A DNA stretch of 64,000 bases. Source: Halopolyspora algeriensis (GTDB taxonomy: Bacteria > Actinomycetota > Actinomycetes > Mycobacteriales > Pseudonocardiaceae). Positions 42,320 through 50,541 of the stretch are shown piece by piece (the stretch's first letter is position 1; every line of letters starts with the position of its first letter). The stretch is taken from assembly GCF_003337235.1 (NCBI RefSeq), contig NZ_QPJC01000015.1, forward strand, positions 41,304-105,303, given 5' to 3'. Under the pieces are notes generated by a model. It ran no database searches. It worked only from the letters and a program-made list of their open reading frames with translations, and was not told where the DNA came from. A program made the position numbers and the translations under genes.

Positions 42320-43047
42320 TGCTGCTCGCCCCTGCTTCCTCGACGTCTGCCGCACCCGAGGCTGCCAGGTCGGTACCGGTTCCGCGGGCCGAACGCGGCA
42401 CCCCTCCCCGTCTCTTCGAGAAGTTGATGGGATACACGGTCCCGTCTTTTCGAGTTCGAAATTCGGGCGGCATTGCTCTCCTTCGACCACACTCTTCCCC
42501 TTTTCAGGGGAACGTGACCGAACAAGTGTGCCGCGCGCATGAGAATGCATCGAAACCACTCATACGGAGCAGCGAACACCTCCGAAAGAATGAGCATTCC
42601 TGCGTGCCCGGATCGCTGCACGAGCATACGGAAGAGGACAGCACAGCCTCGCCCGGTCAGGGCGGCGATCGACCGATACGGCAACTCTGCGCGTCGCGCC
42701 TGCGGACGATCACGAAAGCCCCTCGCCCGGCGTCATTGCAGCTGATCCATTGTGGATCGCCACAACAGCCGGCGCTCTTGCACGGCTGCGCCACCCACAG
42801 CAATCCCCGTGATTCGGCCAGAAGCGCATGCCGGCTCCTGTGGTCGTCATGACTACATCGGACACCGCCGGCAGCCCCAGTATCGCTGCATCCTGGTGAT
42901 AGCACGATGCGTAACGATCGATCTTGATCAAGATCACCATATAGATGGTATCTGTGTCATCAGTACGTGTGTAAGGCTACGCAGTGTGTGACACCACACC
43001 GGAGATGACAGGCCACGACGAGGAGAGCTCACGAAGATGGAGCAGTC
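42320..43047. other. 728-bp intergenic region, no supported gene
   Basis: Short frames occur on both strands without convincing starts, codon bias or family resemblance. Part of the region (about 42420-42640 and 42890-42990) is less G/C-rich than its surroundings. The only clear structures are two adjacent palindromes at 42920-42949 near the promoter of the next gene. Confidence 0.5.
42920..42949. promoter_or_regulatory. Two adjacent palindromes upstream of the acyl-CoA dehydrogenase-like gene
   Basis: GATCTTGATCAAGATC (42920-42935) is a perfect 16-bp palindrome, and ACCAT-ATAG-ATGGT (42936-42949) follows with no gap. They lie about 100 bp before the ATG at 43048 in a locally A/T-richer stretch, where a promoter is expected. 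They could bind one or two dimeric regulators. Confidence 0.45.
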
Positions 43048-44250
43048 ATGAACTTCGCAGCCCAGAGGGATTCCTACTTCACGAACACGCACCTCGAACG
43101 TATCCGCGAAGAGGTTCGGCACTTCGCGGAAACCGAAGTACGCCCCCGAGTGCCGGACATGGAAGCATCCCGGTCCATCCAATACGAATTATCCCGCCGG
43201 ATCGCGGAACAGAGATGGCTCGGTGCGACGATCGGCACCGAGTACGGCGGGATGGGTGCGGGCCACCTGGCCAAGACTGTCATCATCGAGGAACTGTCCC
43301 GGGTCAGCGGGGCCATGGGAGCCATGGTGCAGGCTTCCCAGCTGGGCGTGGCGAAAATCGTGCACTTCGGCACCGACAAGCAAAAGCAACAGTGGCTGCC
43401 TGCCATCAGCGCCGGAGACTGCTTGCCGACCATCGCAGTGACCGAGTCCGAGTCCGGCGGTCATGTTCTCGGTATGGCGGCGACAGCACGCCGCGACGGG
43501 GACGATTACCTCCTCAACGGCCACAAGGTGTTCGTCGGCAACAGCCACGTCGGTGATGTGCACGGGGTCGTGGTCCGCACCGGGACGGGAGCCAAGGGGC
43601 TGTCGGCGTTCCTCGTGGAGTCGGACCGCCCCGGGTTCTCCCTCGGTGAGCACCAACCCGCGATGGGGCTGCACGGGTTCAGCTTCGGCGAGCTCAAATT
43701 CGACGATTGCCGTGTGCCTGCGGAAAACCTGCTCGGCGCCGAAGGGGACGGCCTGGCCGTCGCCTACTCCTCCAGCATCTTGTACGGAAGGCCGAACCTG
43801 ACCGCGGTGGCCCTGGGAATCCACCAGGCACTGGTGGAGGAAACCGTCGAATTCGTCAGCAAGCGACACCGCTACGGCGAGCCACTGTCCGAACTCCCCA
43901 CGGTGAAACAGAAGCTGGGCCAGATGCAGTCCCAGCTGATGACCGCCCGGCTGGCCGCCCATCATGCAGCGCACATGCTGGACCAAGGCCTGCCGTGCGA
44001 CACGGAACTGATGAACGCCAAACTCGTCAATGTGGAATACGCGTTGGATTCGGCACGTACTGCGATGGAAGTGCACGCCGCGTCCGGGCTCGGCACCGAC
44101 AGCCCGATCGAGCGGTACCTTCGTGATGCATACCACATCTTTGCCCCTGCCGGTACCTCTGACATCCAGCGATTGCGGCTGGCCGAGACGGCATTGGGCA
44201 CCTCGAAAGGACAGTGGTCCGAGCGGCTCGCCTCCGAGCTGCAGGGCTGA
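43048..44250 (+). CDS. Acyl-CoA dehydrogenase-like flavoprotein lacking the usual catalytic base
   Basis: 400 residues from the ATG at 43048 (GGAG five bases upstream). The fold is clear: IAVTESESGGHVLGM for the substrate/FAD loop, KHRYGEPLSELPTVKQKL and the C-terminal helix APAGTSDIQRLRLAETAL. In most family members the last motif reads EGT with the catalytic Glu; here it is AGT. The alternative site used by isovaleryl-CoA dehydrogenases (LDxER) reads LYGRPNL, also without Glu. It may therefore be a non-standard dehydrogenase, an FMN/FAD oxygenase-type member, or inactive in classical alpha-proton removal. Genes of this kind occur in secondary metabolism. It stands alone, behind a pair of palindromes. 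Confidence 0.85.
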   Translation: MNFAAQRDSYFTNTHLERIREEVRHFAETEVRPRVPDMEASRSIQYELSRRIAEQRWLGATIGTEYGGMGAGHLAKTVIIEELSRVSGAMGAMVQASQLGVAKIVHFGTDKQKQQWLPAISAGDCLPTIAVTESESGGHVLGMAATARRDGDDYLLNGHKVFVGNSHVGDVHGVVVRTGTGAKGLSAFLVESDRPGFSLGEHQPAMGLHGFSFGELKFDDCRVPAENLLGAEGDGLAVAYSSSILYGRPNLTAVALGIHQALVEETVEFVSKRHRYGEPLSELPTVKQKLGQMQSQLMTARLAAHHAAHMLDQGLPCDTELMNAKLVNVEYALDSARTAMEVHAASGLGTDSPIERYLRDAYHIFAPAGTSDIQRLRLAETALGTSKGQWSERLASELQG

Positions 44251-44416
44251 ACCTGTCCCTTGAGGACTTCCTGAGCGTGAGGTTCCCAGAGCCTGCCGTA
44301 TCACGCGGGATCATGATGGTCTCGGCGACGCGAGCATCGTGGTTCGTGCCCGGATTCGGCAGGCCTGGGCGCCTCCAGGCCCGCCGGGTGTGCAATTCAC
44401 CCCCCCGCGCAGCCGC

Positions 44417-44998
44417 TCACGACTGTGCGCGTGTCTCGCGCCGGTGAATCAACTCCATCAGCTCTGCTGCCATCGTCTTGATGGTCTCCAGGCCGGGACG
44501 GCCCCAGGGCCGTGCTTCGGTGGCAATGGCGCAGATCGTGCCCAGGGATGTCCCGGTCCGGTCGATCAACGGGGCACCCAGATAGGAACGAATGCCGATC
44601 TCGTCGACCACGGGATTGCCTGCGAACCGCGGATACTCGCAGACGTCGTCCAAAACGAGCGGGAGACGACGGGCCACCACATGGGGGCAGAAGCCGTGAT
44701 CCCGTGGCATCCTCCGGCCCGGTTCCGTGGACGCGGTGGCCTGTGCTGTTTCCAGATCTGCTCCGGTCTGTTTCCCGGACGGGGTGTGCAGGCCGGCAAA
44801 GTACTGGTGGCTCTCGGTAATGAAGTTGACCATCGCGTAGGGAGTGTCCGCAGCCTGCGCGAGTGTGCTTGCGAACTCGTCGAATTCCTGGTCCGGCTGC
44901 GTTCCGATCCCGAGTGCCCGCAGACGTGCCATTCGCTGTGCTGCCTCGGGATCCCCGGGAGTGGTCACGAGACGTTGGCCGGCGTGATCGTGGGCCAT
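44417..44998 (-). CDS. GAF-domain protein, last gene of the conservon operon
   Basis: 193 residues; AGGAG lies six bases before the ATG. A GAF fold covers about residues 40-185, with YAMVNFITESHQYFAGL at the start and SYLGAPLIDRTGTSLGTICA near the end. Cys and His residues in DHGFCPHVVA fall where some GAF proteins bind heme or redox ligands, but this is not decisive. It lies 34 bp downstream of the CvnD gene and probably shares the operon. Many conservons end with a P450; here a GAF sensor takes that place. It could sense a small molecule or redox state for the Cvn complex. Confidence 0.82.
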   Translation of the reverse strand: MAHDHAGQRLVTTPGDPEAAQRMARLRALGIGTQPDQEFDEFASTLAQAADTPYAMVNFITESHQYFAGLHTPSGKQTGADLETAQATASTEPGRRMPRDHGFCPHVVARRLPLVLDDVCEYPRFAGNPVVDEIGIRSYLGAPLIDRTGTSLGTICAIATEARPWGRPGLETIKTMAAELMELIHRRETRAQS

Positions 44999-45032
44999 GG
45001 TCGACTCCTATCTGATCGGTGTGGACAGGGCT

Positions 45033-45617
45033 CTAGGCGGGGCAAGCCTGTGACGTGCTGAGGACATGTTCGATCAAGGAAATGAGCACACCTGTTGCGG
45101 ACCTGGTGTCGCGGGCATCGCACAGCAGGACCGGCACGTTCGCCTTGAGGTCGAGGGCATTTCGCACCTCGTCGGGTTCGTAGCGGAAGGAACCGTCGAA
45201 TTCGTTGACCGCAACCAGAAAAGGGATGCCGCGCTGCTCGAAGAACTCGATTGCGGCGAAGCAGTCCTGCAGTCGGCGGGTATCGGCGATGACGACCGCT
45301 CCGAGGGCACCTCGGGACAGCTCGTCCCACATGAACCAGAAGCGATTCTGTCCGGGAGTGCCGAACAGGTACAGCACCAGATTGTGGAGGCTGAAGGTGA
45401 TGCGACCGAAGTCCATGGCCACCGTGGTGGTGGCCTTGTTCTCCACACCTTCCAGGCTGTCCGTGCCGACGCTGGCAGAGGTGAGAGCTTCCTCGGTGGT
45501 CAAGGGTTCGATTTCACTCGTCGAGCCGACGAACGTCGTTTTGCCCGCACCGAAGCCGCCGGCGATGAGGATCTTGAACTGAGTGGGGAAGTCATCAGAG
45601 CCGTTGGCGGAGACCAT
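45033..45617 (-). CDS. cvnD: Conservon CvnD, Ras-like GTP/ATP-binding protein
   Basis: 194 residues. The P-loop GGFGAGKTTFV is at 20-30, TTTVAMDFGRI includes the switch I Thr, FGTPGQNRFWFMW is the G3 region with Gln, and AVNEFDG replaces the NKxD motif. This is the MglA-like GTPase of conservons, which with CvnA, B and C forms a membrane-associated complex resembling eukaryotic G-protein signalling in Streptomyces. It overlaps the end of cvnC, as is usual in these operons. Confidence 0.92.
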   Translation of the reverse strand: MVSANGSDDFPTQFKILIAGGFGAGKTTFVGSTSEIEPLTTEEALTSASVGTDSLEGVENKATTTVAMDFGRITFSLHNLVLYLFGTPGQNRFWFMWDELSRGALGAVVIADTRRLQDCFAAIEFFEQRGIPFLVAVNEFDGSFRYEPDEVRNALDLKANVPVLLCDARDTRSATGVLISLIEHVLSTSQACPA

Positions 45618-45945
45618 CGAGCACTTTCTCCAGTAGGTCTGTGGAATGGGCGGTCGCGCTGGGAGCTCTGGTGGTCACCGCTCCGGAGTCGATGAGATCG
45701 GACAGCAGGACCTTGGTGATGGCCACGGGCTGCCGCAGATGCGCCGCGACCTCGGCGACCGAGGTGGGAAAATGGCACAGCTGAAGGGCCCGGGCGTGTT
45801 CTCCCCCCAACCGCTCGGGGGGCACCCGACCCGTGGTACGCACCATGGAGATGAGCTGGAGCGCAGTGGTGGGATGGGTGCGTCCGTTGGTCACGGTGTA
45901 CGGGCGCATCCACGTCCCGCTGCCCTCACCGTCGGGAACAGTCAT
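45595..45945 (-). CDS. cvnC: Conservon CvnC, DUF742 protein
   Basis: 116 residues. The ATG at 45945 overlaps the cvnB stop (ATGA). The DUF742 pattern is present: RPYTVTNGRTHP near the start and LCHFPTSVAEVAAHLRQP in the middle, with a winged-helix-like layout. It ends 23 bp inside the cvnD frame. CvnC is a constant partner of the CvnB and CvnD proteins, and its biochemical role is not settled. Upstream extension of the frame would run into cvnB and is not needed. Confidence 0.9.
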   Translation of the reverse strand: MTVPDGEGSGTWMRPYTVTNGRTHPTTALQLISMVRTTGRVPPERLGGEHARALQLCHFPTSVAEVAAHLRQPVAITKVLLSDLIDSGAVTTRAPSATAHSTDLLEKVLDGLRQRL

Positions 45946-46385
45946 GCTCGGCCGCTCCCGGAACCGGAAGCGGCGGTGTCGTGCCGTGCGGGGGTGGCCA
46001 GGTAGCTGGGGACCTTCTTGCTGAGCTGTCCCATCTCGTAACTCAGCACCCCCGCATTGACATCGCGGTCGGCCAGAACGGCCAGGACGGTGCCGGCACC
46101 GGCGGCCGTGACGAGCAGGACGAGATCGTCGAGCTCCGCATTCACCTGGCGGATGCCGTCCCCGCCGCCGAAGCTGCTTCCGACCCGTTGCGCGAGGGAA
46201 CACATGCTGCTGGCCAGGGCGGCCAGTCTGTCCGCATCATCGGCGGCCAAACCGTGGAAGTGCTTCGGTATTCCGTCCGAGGACAGCAACAAGGCGCTGC
46301 GCGTGTGGGGAACCGCCTCAACCAGGCGGCTGAGAAGCCAAGTCAGATCCGACGTCTGGGTCTGGTTCGGCGACACATCGGCCAT
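45942..46385 (-). CDS. cvnB: Conservon CvnB, Roadblock/LC7 domain protein
   Basis: 147 residues; AGGAG precedes the ATG by nine bases. The Roadblock/LC7 fold is recognisable in DLTWLLSRLVEAVPHTRSAL and the strand LDDLVLLVTAAGAGTVLAVL. MglB-like proteins of this family act as GTPase-activating partners of MglA-like proteins, so CvnB probably regulates CvnD. It follows cvnA by 23 bp and overlaps cvnC by four bases. The C-terminal 20 residues are Ser/Gly/Ala-rich and probably unfolded. Confidence 0.92.
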   Translation of the reverse strand: MADVSPNQTQTSDLTWLLSRLVEAVPHTRSALLLSSDGIPKHFHGLAADDADRLAALASSMCSLAQRVGSSFGGGDGIRQVNAELDDLVLLVTAAGAGTVLAVLADRDVNAGVLSYEMGQLSKKVPSYLATPARHDTAASGSGSGRA

Positions 46386-46408
46386 CGCTCTACTCTCCTT
46401 GCTGCTCG

Positions 46409-47956
46409 TCAGTTGGTGTGATCCTCTGGCCAGCCTGGCTCATCACTGTCGTGACTGAGCCCTTTCCGGAAGGCGGCCATGAGTGTGGGGTTGTGGTCGG
46501 GGATCGGGTTGGTGCCGGTTCGTTCGCGTAGTTCGGGCCGCATGTGGGGTGATGTGCGGTGCCGTTTCGGCAGGGGTGGACGCTCGTCCTTCCCCGCGGC
46601 AGGAGCGCTGGTGGCGCCATGAGTCGAGGACGCAACCGGCGAGGCCGGTGCGGCCGGGGGGTGAGCTGGTGCGGCCGGGGGGTGAGCCGGTGCAGCCGGT
46701 GCAGCCGAGGGTTGAGCCGGTGCGACCGAAGGTTGAGCCGACGAGGCCGGTGCGTGAGGGGCGTGCGGAAACTGTCCGACCTTCGGTCCGTCCGGCTCCG
46801 GCTGAGACTGCGGTCTCCTGCTCGCAGGACTCTGCGGGAAAGCGGACTCCGCCGCCACATCGGAACCCACCGCATCCACATTGTCCTGTGGTTCCTGCTG
46901 TACGGGTCGGCTGACGTGAGAAGGCTCGGCCTCGTCCGAGGTATCGCCGAGCAGAGTGTGGGGAATCACCACGGCAGCGTCGATACCGCCGAAGATGTTG
47001 GTCTGCAGGCGCACGCTGATGCCGTGCCGATGGGCGAGTTCCCGGACCACCGAGAGCCCGATCCGGCCGTCTTCGAACAACTCACCGAGGTCGAGCCGGC
47101 TGGAATCACCGAGCAGGCGATTGATCCGCTCCAGGTCCTCGGCCTGCATGCCGAGCCCACGGTCCTGCACCTCGATGGCCAGGCCGGCGGTGACGTTCTG
47201 AGCACGCAGCATGACCGGGGCGTCCGGCGGGGAGAAACTGGTGGCATTCTCCAGGAGTTCGGCCAGCAGGTGGATGAATTCGGCCACGGCATGCCCGTGG
47301 AGAGTACCCTCCACCGGGTGGACAACTTTGACCCGCGCATAGTGCTCGATCTCGGCAACGGCCGAACGTAGCACGGCATACATGCTCACCGGATTGTCCG
47401 ACTGGCGCTGCGGCGGATCGCCGCCCAACACGGCGAGATTCTCCGCCTGGCGACGGACGCGGGTGGCGAGGTGGTCCACAGTGAACAAACCCTTGAGCAG
47501 GTCCGGATCCTCCACCTCGTGCTCCAGCTCATCCACCTTCACGATCGCCCGCTGGATCAGCGACTGCAGGCGGCCGGCAAGGTTGACGAACACCCTCCGC
47601 TGCTGCCCGTAGGCATCGCCGAACGCCGTACGGGAGGACCCCTCGGTCGGTGTGGCGGGAACTGCGTTGTCGTACTCCCGCCGAAGAGCACGTACGACGG
47701 CGTCAGCACGGCCGAGTGTGACGATCAGGATCGCCACGCACCCGACAATCCAGCCCGCGAGCACGGTGATGACTGTCCACAGCGAGCTGTATGTCACCAC
47801 GAGCACTGCCGCAGCCGCAGACAACAGCCCCACGGCGGCCATCGGCAGCACAGCGATCCGCAAGAGCCGGAATCGTAGACCGCCGAGCACGTCCGTGCTG
47901 TGCGCAGGTTCGTCGTCGCCGACAGCCCCGGCGTGGGGTGAGAGGGGTTCAAACAT
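46409..47956 (-). CDS. cvnA: Conservon CvnA, membrane sensor histidine-kinase-like protein
   Basis: About 515 residues from the ATG at 47956, where GAGG lies six bases upstream; an ATG nine codons earlier lacks a site. Two membrane spans lie near residues 30-80 (LPMAAVGLLSAAAAVLVV; VITVLAGWIVGCVAILIV). The kinase core has VDHLATRVRRQAENL in the H-box position and ELLENATSFSPP as the N-box, followed by RGLGM and GLSVVRELA. The last 170 residues are Pro/Ala/Ser-rich with PAHPPAA repeats. CvnA proteins act as scaffolds as much as kinases. It is the first gene of the cvnABCD-GAF operon. Confidence 0.92.
   Translation of the reverse strand: MFEPLSPHAGAVGDDEPAHSTDVLGGLRFRLLRIAVLPMAAVGLLSAAAAVLVVTYSSLWTVITVLAGWIVGCVAILIVTLGRADAVVRALRREYDNAVPATPTEGSSRTAFGDAYGQQRRVFVNLAGRLQSLIQRAIVKVDELEHEVEDPDLLKGLFTVDHLATRVRRQAENLAVLGGDPPQRQSDNPVSMYAVLRSAVAEIEHYARVKVVHPVEGTLHGHAVAEFIHLLAELLENATSFSPPDAPVMLRAQNVTAGLAIEVQDRGLGMQAEDLERINRLLGDSSRLDLGELFEDGRIGLSVVRELAHRHGISVRLQTNIFGGIDAAVVIPHTLLGDTSDEAEPSHVSRPVQQEPQDNVDAVGSDVAAESAFPQSPASRRPQSQPEPDGPKVGQFPHAPHAPASSAQPSVAPAQPSAAPAAPAHPPAAPAHPPAAPASPVASSTHGATSAPAAGKDERPPLPKRHRTSPHMRPELRERTGTNPIPDHNPTLMAAFRKGLSHDSDEPGWPEDHTN
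46647..46739. repeat. 21-bp tandem repeats inside the cvnA tail
   Basis: A 21-base unit starting GGTGCGGCCGGGG occurs at 46647-46667 and 46668-46688 almost unchanged. Related units follow to 46739. On the coding strand they give the repeated PAHPPAA segments of the CvnA C-terminal tail. Such units expand and contract by replication slippage. Confidence 0.75.
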
Positions 47957-48374
47957 CAGCGTCCTCGGCGTGAGGTGATCCATGGAGAACAGGTGTCACG
48001 CACGGTTGAGAGCCAGTGGAGCCACCGACCGACACATGATCCACATCCTATGGTCCCAGCACAACCCACCATGCTCGGATACCATGATGAACCGCTGCGG
48101 TCACTTCTCGTACGTGATCTTTCCGACGAAGATCGTACCGCAGTGGTCCGTGGGCATCCGGCGCCATCGGCTACCACCCCGATGCGGGGAGCTTTCAGTG
48201 TTGCCGGACGGCTCGGCATCCTGCCGACAGCGCCACGTCTCCTACGCCGAGATCGAAACCCGACGGCCTGACAGACGTCGGCTTTCGCAGAAAACGCCGG
48301 ACTCGCAGGGAGCCGACCAAGCACCTACCGGGGCACTCGATCGGCTCCCCCGACCGCGTCTTTGTCGACCCGTT
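47957..48374. other. 418-bp region upstream of the conservon operon
   Basis: The gap lies between the cvnA start and the stop of the luciferase-like gene, both on the minus strand. It should contain the conservon promoter, in the direction of cvnA. Short open frames have no family resemblance. I see no strong dyad. Confidence 0.45.
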
Positions 48375-49358
48375 CTACGCGGGAATCAGCCCGCTGACAT
48401 CGGCCAGCAGCTCGACGGAGCGCAGCCAGGCATCCCGGTCGGGCGCCATCGAGGCGACCATCAGCTCGTCGGCCTGGGCGCGCTTGGCGAAACCGTCCAA
48501 GTAGTCCTTCGCCTCGGCCGGGGTTCCCACGGCGGAGTAGGTCATCATCTGCTGGACCTGCTGCCCGGCCGGGGATTCGAGAGCCATGTCGGCTTCTTCC
48601 CGCGTGAAACTCCGGCCGGTGAGCTGCCGGAGCCTGCCGCGCTTGGCGGCCTGGAACTGCTCCTGAGCCTGCTCCGTGGTGTCGGCCGCGATGATGTTGA
48701 CACCGGCGATGACGTAGGGCTCCTGCAGTTGCTCGGACGGGGTGAACTGGCGCCGGTAGAGCGCCACTGCGTCCTCCAGCGCATTCGGCGCGAAGTGCGA
48801 CGCGAACGAGTACGGAAGCCCGAGCGCGGCGGCCAGCTTGGCCCCGAACAACGACGAGCCCAGGATGTACAGCGGCACACCGGTGCCCTTGCCCGGGGTG
48901 GCCTCCACACCCGGGACCCGGGTCGCATCCCCCAGATAACCCTGCAGTTCCTGCACATCCTGCGGGAAGCTGTCCGCGGCCGCCGCATCACGGCGCAGCG
49001 CCCGCGTGGTCTTCTGATCACTACCGGGCGCGCGGCCGAGGCCGAGATCGATGCGTCCCGGAAACAGCGTTTCCAGGGTGCCGAACTGTTCGGCGATGGT
49101 CAGCGGGGCATGATTCGGCAGCATGACGCCACCGGCCCCGAGGCGGATCGAGTGGGTGTGCGCGGCGACGTGCCCGATGAGCACGCTCGTCGCCGAGGAC
49201 GCGATGCGCGGCATGTTGTGATGCTCGGCGTACCAGATCCGCCGATACCCCCACTGCTCGGCTCGCTGAGCCAGCTGCACGCTCGCCTGCAGGCTCTCGC
49301 TCGCCGTTTCTCCTTGACCGATGTGGGCGAGGTCAAGAATGGACAGGGGAACATCCAT
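48375..49358 (-). CDS. LLM-class (luciferase-like) flavin-dependent oxidoreductase
   Basis: 327 residues from the ATG at 49358. The bacterial luciferase barrel is recognisable: [15 protein letters not shown] at the start, [18 protein letters not shown] around residue 45, [11 protein letters not shown], and [14 protein letters not shown]. This subtype, often annotated as a luciferase-family MsnO8 protein, uses FMN or F420. It reduces or monooxygenates a small substrate; which cofactor is used cannot be decided here. The frame continues upstream without similarity. It is monocistronic. Confidence 0.88.
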   Translation of the reverse strand: MDVPLSILDLAHIGQGETASESLQASVQLAQRAEQWGYRRIWYAEHHNMPRIASSATSVLIGHVAAHTHSIRLGAGGVMLPNHAPLTIAEQFGTLETLFPGRIDLGLGRAPGSDQKTTRALRRDAAAADSFPQDVQELQGYLGDATRVPGVEATPGKGTGVPLYILGSSLFGAKLAAALGLPYSFASHFAPNALEDAVALYRRQFTPSEQLQEPYVIAGVNIIAADTTEQAQEQFQAAKRGRLRQLTGRSFTREEADMALESPAGQQVQQMMTYSAVGTPAEAKDYLDGFAKRAQADELMVASMAPDRDAWLRSVELLADVSGLIPA

Positions 49359-49479
49359 GAACGTCGAACCCTTCCTCGCGGGCGAGACAGCCGGCGCCCT
49401 CACGATTGCTACAACCATCGAGTCAACGTGCGTTCCCTGCCCCGCTATTCCCGGCACTCCCCGGATCACCGAAGGCTAT

Positions 49480-49686
49480 GAGAAACACCACGGGGCACGG
49501 CCACTCGACCAACTCCCGGCAGCCCACCCCAAGTACTTGCTCGACGGCGCCGAGCCGAGCGAGGACGTGGCCACGCTGCTGACCAGCCGGCACCGGCGGC
49601 TGGTCGAGATGCACACCGGCCACCGGCCGATGCGGGCCCAGCCGCGCGAACCGGCGCGGATCTCTCTCGACGCAGTCCGGCAGTGA
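49480..49686 (+). pseudogene. Orphan 3' coding remnant (about 69 codons)
   Basis: From about 49480 to a TGA at 49684 one plus-strand frame has almost uniformly G/C third positions and a protein-like sequence (HPKYLLDGAEPSEDVATLLT, then SRHRRLVEMHTGHRP). Upstream of that the same frame loses codon bias and runs into the start of the divergent luciferase-like gene, leaving no sensible start. It looks like the 3' end of a truncated gene. I do not recognise the family. The rest of 49359-49737 holds nothing else I can support. Confidence 0.35.
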
Positions 49687-49737
49687 CCGCAGTCACGAGC
49701 GTGTCCATCGGCCAGCAGCGTCGACCACGACTCGTGC

Positions 49738-50541
49738 TCAATCGATCAGACGCTTGCGCATGTACCGCACCGCGATCAGCCACATGCCGACGGCGAAGAG
49801 GATCAGGACACCGACGTGCAGCACGTCGAGGAGAGGCTCGAATCCGAACGCGGCATGACGGACCAGTTGGACACAGTGATACAGAGGGTTGATCACCGCG
49901 GCCGCGCCGGCCCAACCCGGAAGCTGATCGACCGGGAAGAACGTGCCCGCCACCAGAAACAGCGGTGTGATCACGGCACTGATGATGTAGTTGAAGGAGT
50001 CGATCGAGGGCACCACGGCCGAGCACCAGATGCCGAACAACCCGAATCCCAGCCCGGTGAGGAAACCGACCAGCGGGACCACCAGCATGCCGGGCGCGGG
50101 GTCCAGGCCGAAGAACATCGCCACCACCAGCGGCGCGCACCCGTAGACGCCGGCCTTGGTGGCGATCCAGCCGGCCTCGGCGGTGACCAGCTCGTGCACG
50201 TCGACGGGAGCGGCCAGCATCGCGTCGTAGGTGGCCTGGAACTTGCGTCGGACGAAGGTCTGGAACATGCCGGAAAAGGCGCTGGTGAACAGCACGGAGG
50301 TGGCCACCACGCCGGTGCCGAGGAACTCGATGTACGGGATGCCGTTCATCACCGCGATCAGCGAGCCCAGTCCGAAGCCGAAGGCCAGCAGGTAGATGAC
50401 CGGCTCGACCACGGCCGCGAAGGTCGTGGAAACCCAGTACCGGCGAAACAGGGTGGTCTCGCGTTTCCACACCCCGGTGAAGGCCGCCAGCTCGAACCAC
50501 CTCGGACTTCCCGCGAAGGGTTCCGTCGTCTGCGTCGTCAT
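49738..50541 (-). CDS. ABC-2 type permease, NodJ/DrrB-like
   Basis: 267 residues with six hydrophobic segments; the ATG at 50541 overlaps the stop of the ATPase gene (ATGA). VEPVIYLLAFGFGLGSLI near 45-62, VRRKFQATYDAMLAAPVDVHEL after helix 2 and FLVAGTFFPVDQLPGW near 205 are the ABC-2 family patterns seen in NodJ and drug exporters. It is the membrane half of an exporter with the upstream ATPase. The cargo is unknown. It is distinct from the DrrAB pair at 39433-41213. Confidence 0.92.
   Translation of the reverse strand: MTTQTTEPFAGSPRWFELAAFTGVWKRETTLFRRYWVSTTFAAVVEPVIYLLAFGFGLGSLIAVMNGIPYIEFLGTGVVATSVLFTSAFSGMFQTFVRRKFQATYDAMLAAPVDVHELVTAEAGWIATKAGVYGCAPLVVAMFFGLDPAPGMLVVPLVGFLTGLGFGLFGIWCSAVVPSIDSFNYIISAVITPLFLVAGTFFPVDQLPGWAGAAAVINPLYHCVQLVRHAAFGFEPLLDVLHVGVLILFAVGMWLIAVRYMRKRLID

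Noticed and set aside
46647..46739. Tandem repeats considered as a CRISPR array
   Set aside because: Units are contiguous with no unique spacers and keep the reading frame of CvnA.
49357..49686. 110-codon plus-strand gene starting at the ATG that overlaps the luciferase-like start codon
   Set aside because: Both genes would share one CATG with no room for promoters, and codon bias only appears after about 49480; treated as a 3' remnant instead.
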